Source of the DNA: Streptomyces reniochalinae
Lineage (GTDB): Bacteria; Actinomycetota; Actinomycetes; Streptomycetales; Streptomycetaceae
Direction: 5' to 3'
Length of the DNA stretch: 64,000 nucleotides
Assembly (NCBI RefSeq): GCF_003323735.1
Contig: NZ_QOIM01000040.1
Span: 1-64,000, forward strand
Shown: piece by piece, positions 14,065 to 22,786 of the stretch
Position numbering within the stretch: the first letter of the stretch is position 1
How the letters are laid out: each line of letters begins with the position of its first letter
The notes under the pieces: generated by a model
What the model was told of the DNA's origin: nothing
What the model saw: only the letters and a program-made list of their open reading frames with translations
The model's database searches: none
Program-made: the position numbers and the translations under genes

Positions 14065-16983
14065 ATGCGCTCTTCGAGCCCACAAGCGGCTCTCAACTGC
14101 CGAAGCCAGCAGCCGACAAGACTGACCGAACCGACAAGACTGATCGAACGGGACGTCGAACTGGAGACGCTCACCCGTGCCCTGTCCGACTGCGCGGCCG
14201 GAGAAGGCGGAGTGGTGGTCGTCCGCGGTGTCGTGGGCAGCGGCAAGACCACCCTGCTGCACGTGCTCACCCAGCGCGCCGAGCGGTCCGGCGCTGTCGT
14301 CCTGCACGCCGCCGCCTCCCGCTCGGAACAGGACAGGCCGTTCGGCGTCATCTCACAACTCGTGCGGACGAGCGGGCTGCCCGCGGCCGACATCGACCCG
14401 CTGCTCAAGCGCGTCGAGAGCGAGACGCCCTCCGTGGGGCCGCACGCGGGGACGGCGGACATCGACCCCGCGGTCACCATGGGCCTGGAACGGGAACTGT
14501 GGGAACTGATCCGACGCCAGGCCGAGTCGCGCCCGGTGGTGATCGGCGTCGACGAGGTGCACGACGCCGACCGCGCGTCCCTGGACAGCCTGCTCTACGT
14601 CGCACGGCGGATGCGCTCGGCGCGCGTCCTGCTGGTACTCAACGAGGACTGCCGCGCCCACCAGACGTACCCCTGGTTCCACGCGGAGCTCTTCCGCCAG
14701 CCGAACGGCAGAAGGCTCAAGCTCCCGCTCCTGAGCGCCGACGGCGTCTCCCGGATGATCGCCGACGTCGCGGGCGCCCGCCCGCCGGAGGAGTCCGCCG
14801 CCTGCCACCGCGTCAGCGGCGGCAACCCGCTGCTGCTGGGCGCCCTGCTGGAGGACGCCCGCCCACCGGCGGGCGGGCGCCCTGCCCCGCTCGTACCCGG
14901 AGAGGCGTTCCGTCAGGCCGTCTCCAACTGCCTCTACCGCTGCGGGGAAACGCTCAGGGACTGTGCCAGGGTGAGGGCGGTCCTCGGCGACGAGCCGGCC
15001 TCGCCCGCCGTGCTCGCCGAAGTCCTCGGCCTCGACACGGACACCGCCCGGCAGGCGACCGAGGCGCTGGTCGCGATGGGATTACTGGACAACGGCCGCT
15101 TCCGGCACGAGGCCGTCAGGGACGCCGTGCTGGACAGCATGACGCCCGACTGCCGCAGTCGGCTGCACGCCGACGCGGCACGGGTGCTGCGCAACCACGG
15201 GCGCGGATCGATCGACCTGGCCAGGCACCTGATCGCGGCGTCGCCCTTCGGCGAGAGCTGGGCCACGCCCGTTCTCCTGGACGCCGCCCGGCAGGCCATC
15301 GCGGACAACGACGTGACACTGGCCATCGACAGCCTCCGGGCCGCCCACGAGAGCTGCGCAGACGAACGCCAGCGGATGACCGTCCTGTCCGCCCTGATGC
15401 GCGTGCAGTGGCGGGTCAACCCCGCGGCAGCCGTGCGGCACCTGCCGGAGCTGACCGCCGCGGCACGGCTGAACAAACTGTCGGCGTACGAGGCCACTCA
15501 GCTCATCGCCCACCTGCTGTGGCACGGGAGGACCGGTGAGGCCAGGGAGGTCTTCACGGCGACCGAGGAAACCCGCAAGCGGAACCCGCTCGGCGCGGAC
15601 GAGTTCGACGACGCCCTGAACACCGCACGCCTGTGGCTGGGCTTCTCCTGCCCGGGCCCGCTCCCTGAGGAGTCGGCCGGCGCCGCCGCCCGGCACAGCC
15701 TCCACAGGCGCGCCCTGAGCGCCATGTACGAGGCGCTGACGGGCAGTGGCGCCGGCAGCGAGTTCCTGGACGTCGACGAGGCGATCCAGCGGTTCTCCGT
15801 GGACAACGAGGGGTTCCTGCCCGCGACCGCGGCACTGGTGGTGCTCATCTACACCGACCGGCTGGACGAGGCCGCCCTCTCGTGCGACTCCCTCGTCGAG
15901 GACGCCCGCAAGTGGAACGCCCCCATGTGGTGCGCTCTCCTGCAAGCCATTCGGGCGCACATCCATCTGCGGACGGGCGACATGCGCCGGGCGGCGGACG
16001 CGGCCCGCGAGGCCTTGCAGGCCCACCCGGTCAAGAGCTGGGGAATCTTCATCGGCTCGCCGCTGGCCAGCCTGGTGCTCTCCAGCGTCGCGGCGGGCCG
16101 CCATCAGGAGGCCGAGGAGTATCTGCGCGTGCCGGTCACCACCGGCATGTTCCGCACGCCCTTCGGGCTGGACTACCTCCGCGCACGGGGGCGTTACTTC
16201 GCCGCCAGGGGGCGTCCGCACGCCGCGCTGGGCGACTTCCGCCAGTGCGGCGAGCTGATGGGCAACTGGCGGATCGACCTGTCCGCCGTGGTGCCGTGGC
16301 GCACGGACGCGGCCGAGATGTGTCTGGCGCTGGGCCGTAAACAGGAGGCGCGGCAGTACGCCAGGGAACAGCTGGCGCTGCTGCGCCCGGACGAGCGGTG
16401 GATCCGGGGCACCACCCTGCGCGTACTGGCCGCCTCGGAGGAGTCCCGTGACGAACTGCCGCTGCTGCGCGAGTCGCTGCGCCTGCTGGAGGAGTACGGC
16501 GACCGCTACGAGCAGGCACGGACGCTCCTGGACCTCAGCCTGGTGCACCGCAGCCGCGGTGACGTGGAGGCGGCGCACACCGTGCGGATGTCCGCCGCCC
16601 GGCTGGCCGACGCGTGCGGTTTCGAGCTCCCCGGGGACGAGCGCCGCCCCGGCACCCGCCACCCCGCCGCCGGCTCGGGCCGCGTGCCAGAGCCGAGGGA
16701 GTGCGAGGGCCACTTGGCGCTCAGCGACGCGGAACGCCGCGTGGCGTCCCTGGCCGTGGCGGGGCGGACCAACCGGCAGATCGCCCGGCAGCTGTTCCTC
16801 ACCGTGAGTACGGTGGAGCAGCACCTGACCCGCGTCTACCGTAAGCTCCGGGTGCGCTCGCGCACCGATCTGACGGCGGAGATCCTCGACGGTGCGATCC
16901 CGCCGTCGGACGACTGCGGTGCGGGACCGCACGCCGGCCGGACGGCCACCGGCGGCCACAGCCCCAGAACGGTACCGACCTGA
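14065..16983 (+). CDS. LuxR-family pathway regulator, large ATP-binding type (LAL), with a TTA codon
   Basis: A protein of 972 residues. A P-loop GVVGSGKT lies at 55-62, followed by an AAA/STAND-type ATPase region. A long helical, TPR-like middle follows, then a C-terminal LuxR helix-turn-helix at about 884-940 (SDAERRVASLAVAGRTNR, STVEQHL, KLRVRSRTDL). The size and order are those of LAL activators that control macrolide and other polyketide clusters. Codon 340 (15082-15084) is TTA, which Streptomyces reads only with the bldA tRNA, so translation is probably tied to development. The start at 14065 has only a weak ribosome site. It is the likely cluster-situated activator. Confidence 0.93.
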   Translation: MRSSSPQAALNCRSQQPTRLTEPTRLIERDVELETLTRALSDCAAGEGGVVVVRGVVGSGKTTLLHVLTQRAERSGAVVLHAAASRSEQDRPFGVISQLVRTSGLPAADIDPLLKRVESETPSVGPHAGTADIDPAVTMGLERELWELIRRQAESRPVVIGVDEVHDADRASLDSLLYVARRMRSARVLLVLNEDCRAHQTYPWFHAELFRQPNGRRLKLPLLSADGVSRMIADVAGARPPEESAACHRVSGGNPLLLGALLEDARPPAGGRPAPLVPGEAFRQAVSNCLYRCGETLRDCARVRAVLGDEPASPAVLAEVLGLDTDTARQATEALVAMGLLDNGRFRHEAVRDAVLDSMTPDCRSRLHADAARVLRNHGRGSIDLARHLIAASPFGESWATPVLLDAARQAIADNDVTLAIDSLRAAHESCADERQRMTVLSALMRVQWRVNPAAAVRHLPELTAAARLNKLSAYEATQLIAHLLWHGRTGEAREVFTATEETRKRNPLGADEFDDALNTARLWLGFSCPGPLPEESAGAAARHSLHRRALSAMYEALTGSGAGSEFLDVDEAIQRFSVDNEGFLPATAALVVLIYTDRLDEAALSCDSLVEDARKWNAPMWCALLQAIRAHIHLRTGDMRRAADAAREALQAHPVKSWGIFIGSPLASLVLSSVAAGRHQEAEEYLRVPVTTGMFRTPFGLDYLRARGRYFAARGRPHAALGDFRQCGELMGNWRIDLSAVVPWRTDAAEMCLALGRKQEARQYAREQLALLRPDERWIRGTTLRVLAASEESRDELPLLRESLRLLEEYGDRYEQARTLLDLSLVHRSRGDVEAAHTVRMSAARLADACGFELPGDERRPGTRHPAAGSGRVPEPRECEGHLALSDAERRVASLAVAGRTNRQIARQLFLTVSTVEQHLTRVYRKLRVRSRTDLTAEILDGAIPPSDDCGAGPHAGRTATGGHSPRTVPT

Positions 16984-17039
16984 GACACCGGGCCGGCTCC
17001 TCAGTTTCGACCTGACGCCAACGCGAATTAAGGACAAGT

Positions 17040-19370
17040 ATGGGCAACGGACCCGTGGAGAACGCCGGGACCGGGAACGACGCGGTGCGCACGTACCGGG
17101 AGCGGGAGCTGAAGGCCGAGCAGGAGTACGTCTCGACTCTCTACGACCGGCTCGACACACTGCGCGGTCAGGCCGATGAACAGCTGCGGGAGGTCCACCT
17201 GCGGGGCGGGGACGGAGGTACCTACCAGTCGCGCGTGGAGCGCGAGTCGCTCGAGGAGCACTACACGCGGCGCCTGTCGCAGCTGTCGGCGGCCGAGCAG
17301 GGGCTGTGCTTCGGCCGGCTGGACATGAAGGACGGCGAGACCCTCCACGTGGGCCGCATCAGCATGGCCGACGAGGACTACGAGCCGCTGCTCGTCGACT
17401 GGCGCGCGCCCGCGGCCGAGGGCTTCTACCGCGCCACCCCCGCTACGCCGCGGGGCGTGCGGCGGCGTCGTCAGATCCGCACGAAGGACCGTACGGTGAT
17501 CGGCGTCGACGACGACGTGTTCGAGCTCGAGGAGCTCAGCGACGCCGAACGCGGCTCGCTGAACGGGGAGTCGGCACTGTTCGCCGCTCTGACGGCCAGC
17601 AGGACCGGCCGCATGCACGACATCGTCTCGACCATCCAGGGCGAGCAGGACCGCATCATCCGCTCCGGACTGTCCGGGATCCTCGTCGTCCAGGGCGGCC
17701 CTGGCACGGGCAAGACCGTCGTGGCGCTGCACCGCGCCGCGTACCTGCTCTACACGCACCGCGACCGCCTCGCCAAGCGCGGCGTCCTGGTGATCGGACC
17801 CAACCCCACGTTCATGCGCTACATCGACCAGGTGCTGCCCTCGCTCGGCGAGAACGACGTCCTGCTCAGCAGCGTCGGCCAGCTCTTCCCCGGGATCGAG
17901 GCGGCCGGGCAGGAGACGCCGGAGGCCGTCGCGGTCAAGGGCGACCCGCGCATGGCCGACGTCCTGGCGAACGCCGTGCGCAATCTGCAACGGCTGCCGG
18001 ACGAGCCGATCACCCTGACCGTCAACCGGAACACGGTCCACCAGCAGGAGATCCGGCTGACCCGCGCCCTGTGCGGCCGCGCCCGCGACGCGGCCCGCGA
18101 GACGCGTCAGCCGCACAACCACGCGCGCCGGATCTTCATCAAGGAAATCATCGACGGCCTCACCAAGCGCCTGGCCTCCCAGCTCGGCCAGACCCTCAGG
18201 CCCGAGGACACCGAGGACCTGTCCGCCGAACTGCTCGCCGACGCCGACGTCCAGGCGGCCGTGAAGCGGCTGTGGCCGGAAGTGAGCCCGCAGCGGCTGC
18301 TCACCGCGCTGTACGCCGATCCGAAGCTGCTCGCCGACGCCTCTCCCGAGCTGACCGAGGCCGAGCGTGCGGCACTGCTGCGCCCGCGGCCGGACGAGGA
18401 CACCCCGGAGAACCTGCGGTGGACGCCCGCCGACGTGCCGCTGCTCGACGAGGCGGCCGAACAGCTCGGCCACGTCAAGAGCGCCGAGGAGCGCCGCGCC
18501 GAACAGGTCGCCGCACACGAGCGTCAGGAGGCGGTCGCCTACGCCAAGGAGGCGCTGGGCGAGATGGGCATCAAGATGGTCAGCTCGGAACAGCTCGTCG
18601 CGCAGTACGAGGGCGGAACACGCTTCACGTCCACCGCCGACCGCGCGCGGGCCGACCGCACCTGGGCGTTCGGCCACGTCATCATCGACGAGGCGCAGGA
18701 GCTGTCGCCCATGGCCTGGCGGGTGCTGATGCGGCGCTGTCCCAGCAGGTCCATGACCGTCGTCGGCGACATCGCGCAGACCGGCTCGATGTCCGGCGCG
18801 CGCTCGTGGTCCCAGGTGCTGGACCCGTACGCGCGCGACCGGTGGCGCCAGGAACACCTCAGCATGAACTACCGGACGCCCTCGGAGATCATGGAGGTCG
18901 CCTCCGACGTCCTGCGGGAGATCGACGAGAATCTGGTCGCGCCCACCGCCGTGCGCAGCAGTGGCGTTCCGCCGTGGAGCCTGTCGGTGGAGTCCGCCGC
19001 CCTCACGGACGTCGTGGTGCGTACCGTGCGGGAGGAGCTGGCCGGCCTCGGCGACGGAAGGCTCGCCGTCATCACGCCTCCCTCGTGCCTGGACGAGCTG
19101 AGCGCGCCCCTGCAAGCGCTGGGGTCGGTCACGTTCGCTGACGACCCCGAGGCCCTGGACACGCCGGCCGTCGTGCTGACCGTCGAGCAGGCGAAGGGCC
19201 TGGAGTTCGACGCCGTGCTGGTCGTCGAGCCGCAGGAGATCCTGTCCGTCTCGCCGAACGGCGCCAAGGACCTCTACGTCGCGCTCACCCGTGCCACCAA
19301 GCGGCTGGGCATCGTCCACACCGGGGAACTGCCGGACGCGCTGGCGCGGGCGAAGCCGCTGAGCGGCTGA
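17040..19370 (+). CDS. helR: HelD/HelR-type RNA polymerase recycling factor (UvrD-like ATPase)
   Basis: A protein of 776 residues. It begins with a charged helical stretch (about 15-85) matching the N-terminal coiled coil of HelD, which enters the RNA polymerase secondary channel. Superfamily 1 helicase motifs follow: GGPGTGKT at 219-226, VIIDEAQELSPMAWR, a YRTPSEI segment and a C-terminal VEQAKGLEFDAV. HelD proteins release stalled RNA polymerase, and actinomycete HelR is known to displace rifamycins from the enzyme and give resistance. It starts 56 bases after the LAL gene and is flanked on both sides by biosynthetic genes, so a self-resistance role is likely. A rifamycin-associated element was not seen upstream. 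A general housekeeping role is the alternative. Confidence 0.88.
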   Translation: MGNGPVENAGTGNDAVRTYRERELKAEQEYVSTLYDRLDTLRGQADEQLREVHLRGGDGGTYQSRVERESLEEHYTRRLSQLSAAEQGLCFGRLDMKDGETLHVGRISMADEDYEPLLVDWRAPAAEGFYRATPATPRGVRRRRQIRTKDRTVIGVDDDVFELEELSDAERGSLNGESALFAALTASRTGRMHDIVSTIQGEQDRIIRSGLSGILVVQGGPGTGKTVVALHRAAYLLYTHRDRLAKRGVLVIGPNPTFMRYIDQVLPSLGENDVLLSSVGQLFPGIEAAGQETPEAVAVKGDPRMADVLANAVRNLQRLPDEPITLTVNRNTVHQQEIRLTRALCGRARDAARETRQPHNHARRIFIKEIIDGLTKRLASQLGQTLRPEDTEDLSAELLADADVQAAVKRLWPEVSPQRLLTALYADPKLLADASPELTEAERAALLRPRPDEDTPENLRWTPADVPLLDEAAEQLGHVKSAEERRAEQVAAHERQEAVAYAKEALGEMGIKMVSSEQLVAQYEGGTRFTSTADRARADRTWAFGHVIIDEAQELSPMAWRVLMRRCPSRSMTVVGDIAQTGSMSGARSWSQVLDPYARDRWRQEHLSMNYRTPSEIMEVASDVLREIDENLVAPTAVRSSGVPPWSLSVESAALTDVVVRTVREELAGLGDGRLAVITPPSCLDELSAPLQALGSVTFADDPEALDTPAVVLTVEQAKGLEFDAVLVVEPQEILSVSPNGAKDLYVALTRATKRLGIVHTGELPDALARAKPLSG

Positions 19371-19621
19371 GCGGCTGGGCCGCTGCGTCGCCGGGTCGCC
19401 GGGTCGCACGTGCGTGACCGTGGGGGCGTGCGTGCGTGCGCGGCGCCCGCGGCGCGCGGGCACGCTTAGAGGCCCTTAAGCGGGACGCACCACGATGAGG
19501 GCGGCGGAGTGTGGGCGTGCGTGGCGCGCGTGGCCCCGCGGGCGTGCGCGTCCGACCGCCCGGTCCACCCGGACACCGGCTTCGGGACAGCGCTCGTAGC
19601 AGAACCCCTGCGGAGGATGGC
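19371..19621. promoter_or_regulatory. Intergenic region upstream of the epimerase gene
   Basis: About 250 GC-rich bases with no gene. It contains a copy of the putative cluster operator at 19466-19480. GGAGG lies five bases before the epimerase ATG. Confidence 0.5.
19466..19480 (-). promoter_or_regulatory. Putative cluster operator, third copy
   Basis: On the minus strand it reads CTTAAGGGCCTCTAA, matching the non-spacer positions of CTAAAG-N2-GCGCTAA at 10 of 13. It lies about 140 bases before the epimerase start. Confidence 0.35.
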
Positions 19622-20230
19622 ATGGAATACCGCGAACTGAAGGTGAAAGGCGCGTTCGAGTTCGTACCGCGGGTGTTCCCCGATGCCCGCGGCCAGTTCA
19701 CGGCCCCCTTGCAGAGGTCCGCCTTCGTCGCGGCCGTGGGCCACCCGCTGCCCGCGGTGGCGCAGACCAACTGCAGCACGTCACGGCGCGGCACGCTGCG
19801 CGGCATCCACTTCACGCGGACACCGCCCGGCGTCACCAAGTACGTCTCGTGCGCCTACGGGCGGGCGGTCGACCTGGTCGTCGACCTGCGCGTCGGCTCA
19901 CCCACGTTCATGGAGTGGGACGCCGTCACCATGGGCGGCACGCAGCCGCGCGCCGTGTACTTCCCGATCGGGGTGGGCCATGCCTTCCTCGCGCTGGAGG
20001 ACGACACGGTGATGTCGTACCTGGTTTCCGAGGAGTACGTGCCGGAGCACGAGCACTCGGTGTCCCCCTTCGACCCCGCGCTGGACCTGCCGGTGCCAGG
20101 GCGCGGGCAGGTCGTGGTCTCCGAGCGGGACGCGGGCGCTCCCACGGTCGCCGAGGCGGAGAAGGCGGGGATGCTCCCCGACTACCGCACGTGCCTGGAA
20201 CTCGGCAGGGAACCGCACCGCGAGGCGTGA
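19622..20230 (+). CDS. dTDP-4-keto-6-deoxyhexose 3- or 3,5-epimerase (RmlC/NovW family)
   Basis: A protein of 202 residues with the cupin fold of RmlC-type epimerases. The catalytic His63 is in LRGIHFTRTPPG, and Tyr133 in SYLVSEEY is at the usual position. The segments KYVSCAYG, DLVVDLRVGSPTF and VGHAFLALEDD follow the family pattern. It inverts C3 and/or C5 of dTDP-4-keto-6-deoxyglucose. With the C-methyltransferase and reductase genes nearby, a NovW-like role towards an L-noviose-type sugar is plausible. RmlC and NovW differ mainly in regiochemistry, which cannot be read here. Confidence 0.88.
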   Translation: MEYRELKVKGAFEFVPRVFPDARGQFTAPLQRSAFVAAVGHPLPAVAQTNCSTSRRGTLRGIHFTRTPPGVTKYVSCAYGRAVDLVVDLRVGSPTFMEWDAVTMGGTQPRAVYFPIGVGHAFLALEDDTVMSYLVSEEYVPEHEHSVSPFDPALDLPVPGRGQVVVSERDAGAPTVAEAEKAGMLPDYRTCLELGREPHREA

Positions 20231-20296
20231 GCGGGCCGAGGCCCGGGGCTCCCAGTCCGGAGTCCGTACGCACCCCGAAGGGCGCGCGGCGTGCCC

Positions 20297-20325
20297 GGGA
20301 GCGGCGCTCGAAGCGCGCCGCTCCC
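20297..20325. terminator. Bidirectional hairpin terminator between convergent genes
   Basis: An 11-bp perfect stem (GGGAGCGGCGC / GCGCCGCTCCC) with a seven-base loop, placed between the convergent epimerase and sugar O-methyltransferase genes. Confidence 0.7.
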
Positions 20326-20346
20326 TCCACGGGGAGGCCGGCCCCG

Positions 20347-21270
20347 CTACCGGCCCGTGCGCTCGTTCTTGTAGATCACCTGCCAGAAGTAGCTCCACGG
20401 GAGCCCGCGCCCGTCGGCCACGCACGTCCAGCCGTCTCCGGGCGTGTAGGTGGTGATGTACCCGGGGACCGCCGCGTCGACGGCTTCGCTGTCGTAGATG
20501 TCGAGCACCTGGCGCAGCGGCCCCGCCTCCAGAGCCAGGTCCACGGCCTCCTGCCCCTCCGGGTGGCCGTCCAGGTTCTTGTCGAGGAACTTTCCGACCG
20601 GGTTCTTGACGAAGAACGCCGAGCACTTGGTGTCGATCAGCTCCAGGTACGCGCGCACCGTTTCCTCGGGCATTTCCGCCATGGAGTGCACGTTGATGCA
20701 CAGGTCGAAGTGTGCCGCGCCTATCGCGGAATACACACTTTCCACGGAATCGTCGGCCCGTACGAAGGTGATCTTCTCGAACTGTTCCGGCGGAAGGACC
20801 AGCCCGAGGTACTTCCTGCTCAGTTGAAGGGTCTTTTCGAGGTCGACGATGTAGTACGCAGCGAGGTCGTGATTGGACATGATGGTGTGGCACGTGCGCC
20901 CGTATCCCGCGCCGATCTCCATGACGCTTCCGCCCCGTAGATCGACCTCTTTCTCGATGAACCCGAGCTCCAGGACGCCTTGCAGGTAGTCCATGCACAG
21001 CATCTCGCCGTTGATGCGCACCGAGACCGGATTGCCCGTCTCGCGGTTCTCGATCTTCCGGATCCTGGCCCAGTCGTCCGGGCCCAGCTGCGTGCCGTAG
21101 TTGTAGATCAGTGCTTTGAGGTACCTGACTCCGTTGACCCTCGGGTCCCACAGGGAGATCTTGTAGTTCCTCGTGTCGGACTTGAAGTCCGACAGATCGG
21201 CCGCGGCTTCCTCGCCCCAGAGGTCGTGGATGCGGTTCCACATCCGGCTGGCCGTGAAGCTCTGCGCCAT
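20347..21270 (-). CDS. Putative sugar O-methyltransferase, NanM family
   Basis: A protein of 307 residues. The start at 21270 was chosen because GAGGAG lies just upstream; a longer frame to 21366 lacks support. The SAM-binding motif VMEIGAGYGRTC is followed by YYIVDLEKTLQLSRKYLG and by INVHSMAEMP and FFVKNPVGKF, the pattern of the NanM-type sugar methyltransferases. NanM from the nanchangmycin pathway is linked to 4-O-methylation of a deoxysugar, so 4-O-methylation is a reasonable guess. It faces away from the glycosyltransferase gene across a shared promoter region holding two putative operators. Confidence 0.75.
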   Translation of the reverse strand: MAQSFTASRMWNRIHDLWGEEAAADLSDFKSDTRNYKISLWDPRVNGVRYLKALIYNYGTQLGPDDWARIRKIENRETGNPVSVRINGEMLCMDYLQGVLELGFIEKEVDLRGGSVMEIGAGYGRTCHTIMSNHDLAAYYIVDLEKTLQLSRKYLGLVLPPEQFEKITFVRADDSVESVYSAIGAAHFDLCINVHSMAEMPEETVRAYLELIDTKCSAFFVKNPVGKFLDKNLDGHPEGQEAVDLALEAGPLRQVLDIYDSEAVDAAVPGYITTYTPGDGWTCVADGRGLPWSYFWQVIYKNERTGR

Positions 21271-21405
21271 CTCGTTCTCCTCTTCGTCTTTCGCCCGCGC
21301 CGAAACAGTCGGAACCGCAGGGAAATCACAGCATTCTCCCCATGCTTCCAGGCGCCCATGAGACACCCTTCCCCGCGGAAGCGCCAGACGACTTTCAGTG
21401 CACCT

Positions 21406-21420
21406 TCAGGGGCCCTTTAG
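21406..21420 (-). promoter_or_regulatory. Putative cluster operator, fourth copy
   Basis: The minus strand reads CTAAAGGGCCCCTGA, matching CTAAAG-N2-GCGCTAA at 10 of 13 fixed positions. Confidence 0.35.
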
Positions 21421-21467
21421 CTGCTGAGAAAGCGCGAACCGCCGTGTACCGTACGGGAGAACCGCGC

Positions 21468-21482
21468 CAAGGGCCGCTTTAG
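21468..21482 (-). promoter_or_regulatory. Putative cluster operator, fifth copy
   Basis: The minus strand reads CTAAAGCGGCCCTTG, matching CTAAAG-N2-GCGCTAA at 10 of 13 fixed positions. It lies about 45 bases before the glycosyltransferase start. Confidence 0.35.
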
Positions 21483-21528
21483 CCGCGCGTTGGTGTCGTT
21501 TCCTTCACTGGGACAGGAGGTACACGAA

Positions 21529-22740
21529 TTGCGAGTCCTGTTCATCTCGATGGCCGCGGTGCCGCATGTGTTCCCGCTGGTTCCCCTCGCCTGGGCGTTC
21601 CGGGCCGCCGGGCACGACGTGCGGGTCGCGGGCCAGCCCCCCGCCGTCGCCACCGTCACCCGGGCAGGGCTGACCGCGGTGCCGATCGCCGGCGACTTCA
21701 ACGTACGCGGTGACATCTCCGCGGGGCCCGGAGCGGCGGAAGCCGGCGACGACGCCTCCGCCCTCTCCCGCGACGAGGCGCTGCGGCGCTTCATGCGGCT
21801 CGGCCCCGACGCGATGGAGACGGCCCTCGTCCGGCTCGTCGACGCCATGGTCGGCGATCTGCGCACGGCGGTCGAGGACTGGCGGCCCGACCTCGTCCTG
21901 GCCGACCCGCTGCCCTTCGCCGCGCCGCTGATCGCCGAGCTCACCGGTGCCCCCTTCGTCCGCTGCCTGTGGGGCCCCGCGCTGCCGCCCGGCCGTGACC
22001 GCACCGCCGAGAGCGACCCCGCCACCGGCCTGCTCCCCGAGGCGCTGGCAGCACTGTGCCAGCGCTACGGCGTCCCGGTACGTGAGGACTACGCAGCCCG
22101 CACGATCGACCCCTGCCCGCCCAGCATGCGGGTGCCGGACGTACCGGGCCGGCTGCCCGTGCGGTACGTGCCCTACAACGGTGCGACCGAGCTGCCGGAC
22201 TGGCTGGCACGGGCCCCGAAGCGGCCGCGCGTGTGCGTCACCTGGGGCACTTCCACGACCCGCATCCTGGGCCAGGAGTCCTCTCCCGTCCCCATGGTCG
22301 TGGACGCCGTCGCCGACCTGGGCGCCGAGATCGTGGTGGCCGTCGGCAGCGCGGACCGCGGACAGCTCGCGGGCGTGCCGGACGGCGTACGGATCCTGGA
22401 GGACACCCCGCTGAGCCTGCTGCTGCCCAGCTGCGACGCGATGATCCACACGGCAGGGGCGGGAGCGCTGATGACGGCAACGGTCAACGGCGTGCCCCAG
22501 GTGACGGCGCCGAGCCACCTCGGCGAGCAGCGCCTGAACGCGGAACGTCTCGCCGCGGCGGGCGCCGGCATCAACCTGTCGCTGGACGACTTCGACGCGC
22601 AGGTCGTGCGCAAGGCCACCGCCGAGGTGCTGTCGGACCCGGGCTACCGCGAGGCGGCCGGGGCACTGCGCGAGGAGATGCTCGCCCAGCCCACCCCCGC
22701 CGAGGTGGTCGGCGTCCTCGAGAACCTGGCCCGGCAGTGA
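21529..22740 (+). CDS. Glycosyltransferase, GT1/UGT type of macrolide pathways
   Basis: A protein of 403 residues. The TTG at 21529 was chosen because AGGAGG ends eight bases before it; the frame is open from 21490. The N-terminal acceptor domain begins RVLFISMAAVPHVFPLVPLAWAF, and the C-terminal donor domain holds the sugar-nucleotide site IHTAGAGALMTATVNGVPQ with the following EQRLNAERLA. This is the GT-B family that adds dTDP-deoxysugars to polyketides. It should attach the methylated deoxysugar made by its neighbours to the aglycone. No auxiliary P450-like activator protein gene is adjacent. Confidence 0.88.
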   Translation: MRVLFISMAAVPHVFPLVPLAWAFRAAGHDVRVAGQPPAVATVTRAGLTAVPIAGDFNVRGDISAGPGAAEAGDDASALSRDEALRRFMRLGPDAMETALVRLVDAMVGDLRTAVEDWRPDLVLADPLPFAAPLIAELTGAPFVRCLWGPALPPGRDRTAESDPATGLLPEALAALCQRYGVPVREDYAARTIDPCPPSMRVPDVPGRLPVRYVPYNGATELPDWLARAPKRPRVCVTWGTSTTRILGQESSPVPMVVDAVADLGAEIVVAVGSADRGQLAGVPDGVRILEDTPLSLLLPSCDAMIHTAGAGALMTATVNGVPQVTAPSHLGEQRLNAERLAAAGAGINLSLDDFDAQVVRKATAEVLSDPGYREAAGALREEMLAQPTPAEVVGVLENLARQ

Positions 22741-22786
22741 CGGGCGCGCCGCGATGACGGTCCACGGGCAGGAGGCACAAGGCGCG

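Larger units (their letters stand above)
21271..21528. promoter_or_regulatory. Divergent promoter region, sugar O-methyltransferase / glycosyltransferase
   Basis: About 258 bases between divergent genes. It carries two relatives of the cluster operator in the same orientation, at 21406-21420 and 21468-21482, 62 bp apart. Confidence 0.5.

Noticed and set aside
16984-17039. Possible rifamycin-associated element before the helR-type gene
   Set aside because: I searched the gap by eye for the expected inverted repeat and saw none, so drug-induced control of the known HelR type is not supported.
21490-21528. Earlier TTG start of the glycosyltransferase frame
   Set aside because: No ribosome site precedes it, while AGGAGG stands eight bases before the TTG at 21529 and the family N-terminus begins there.
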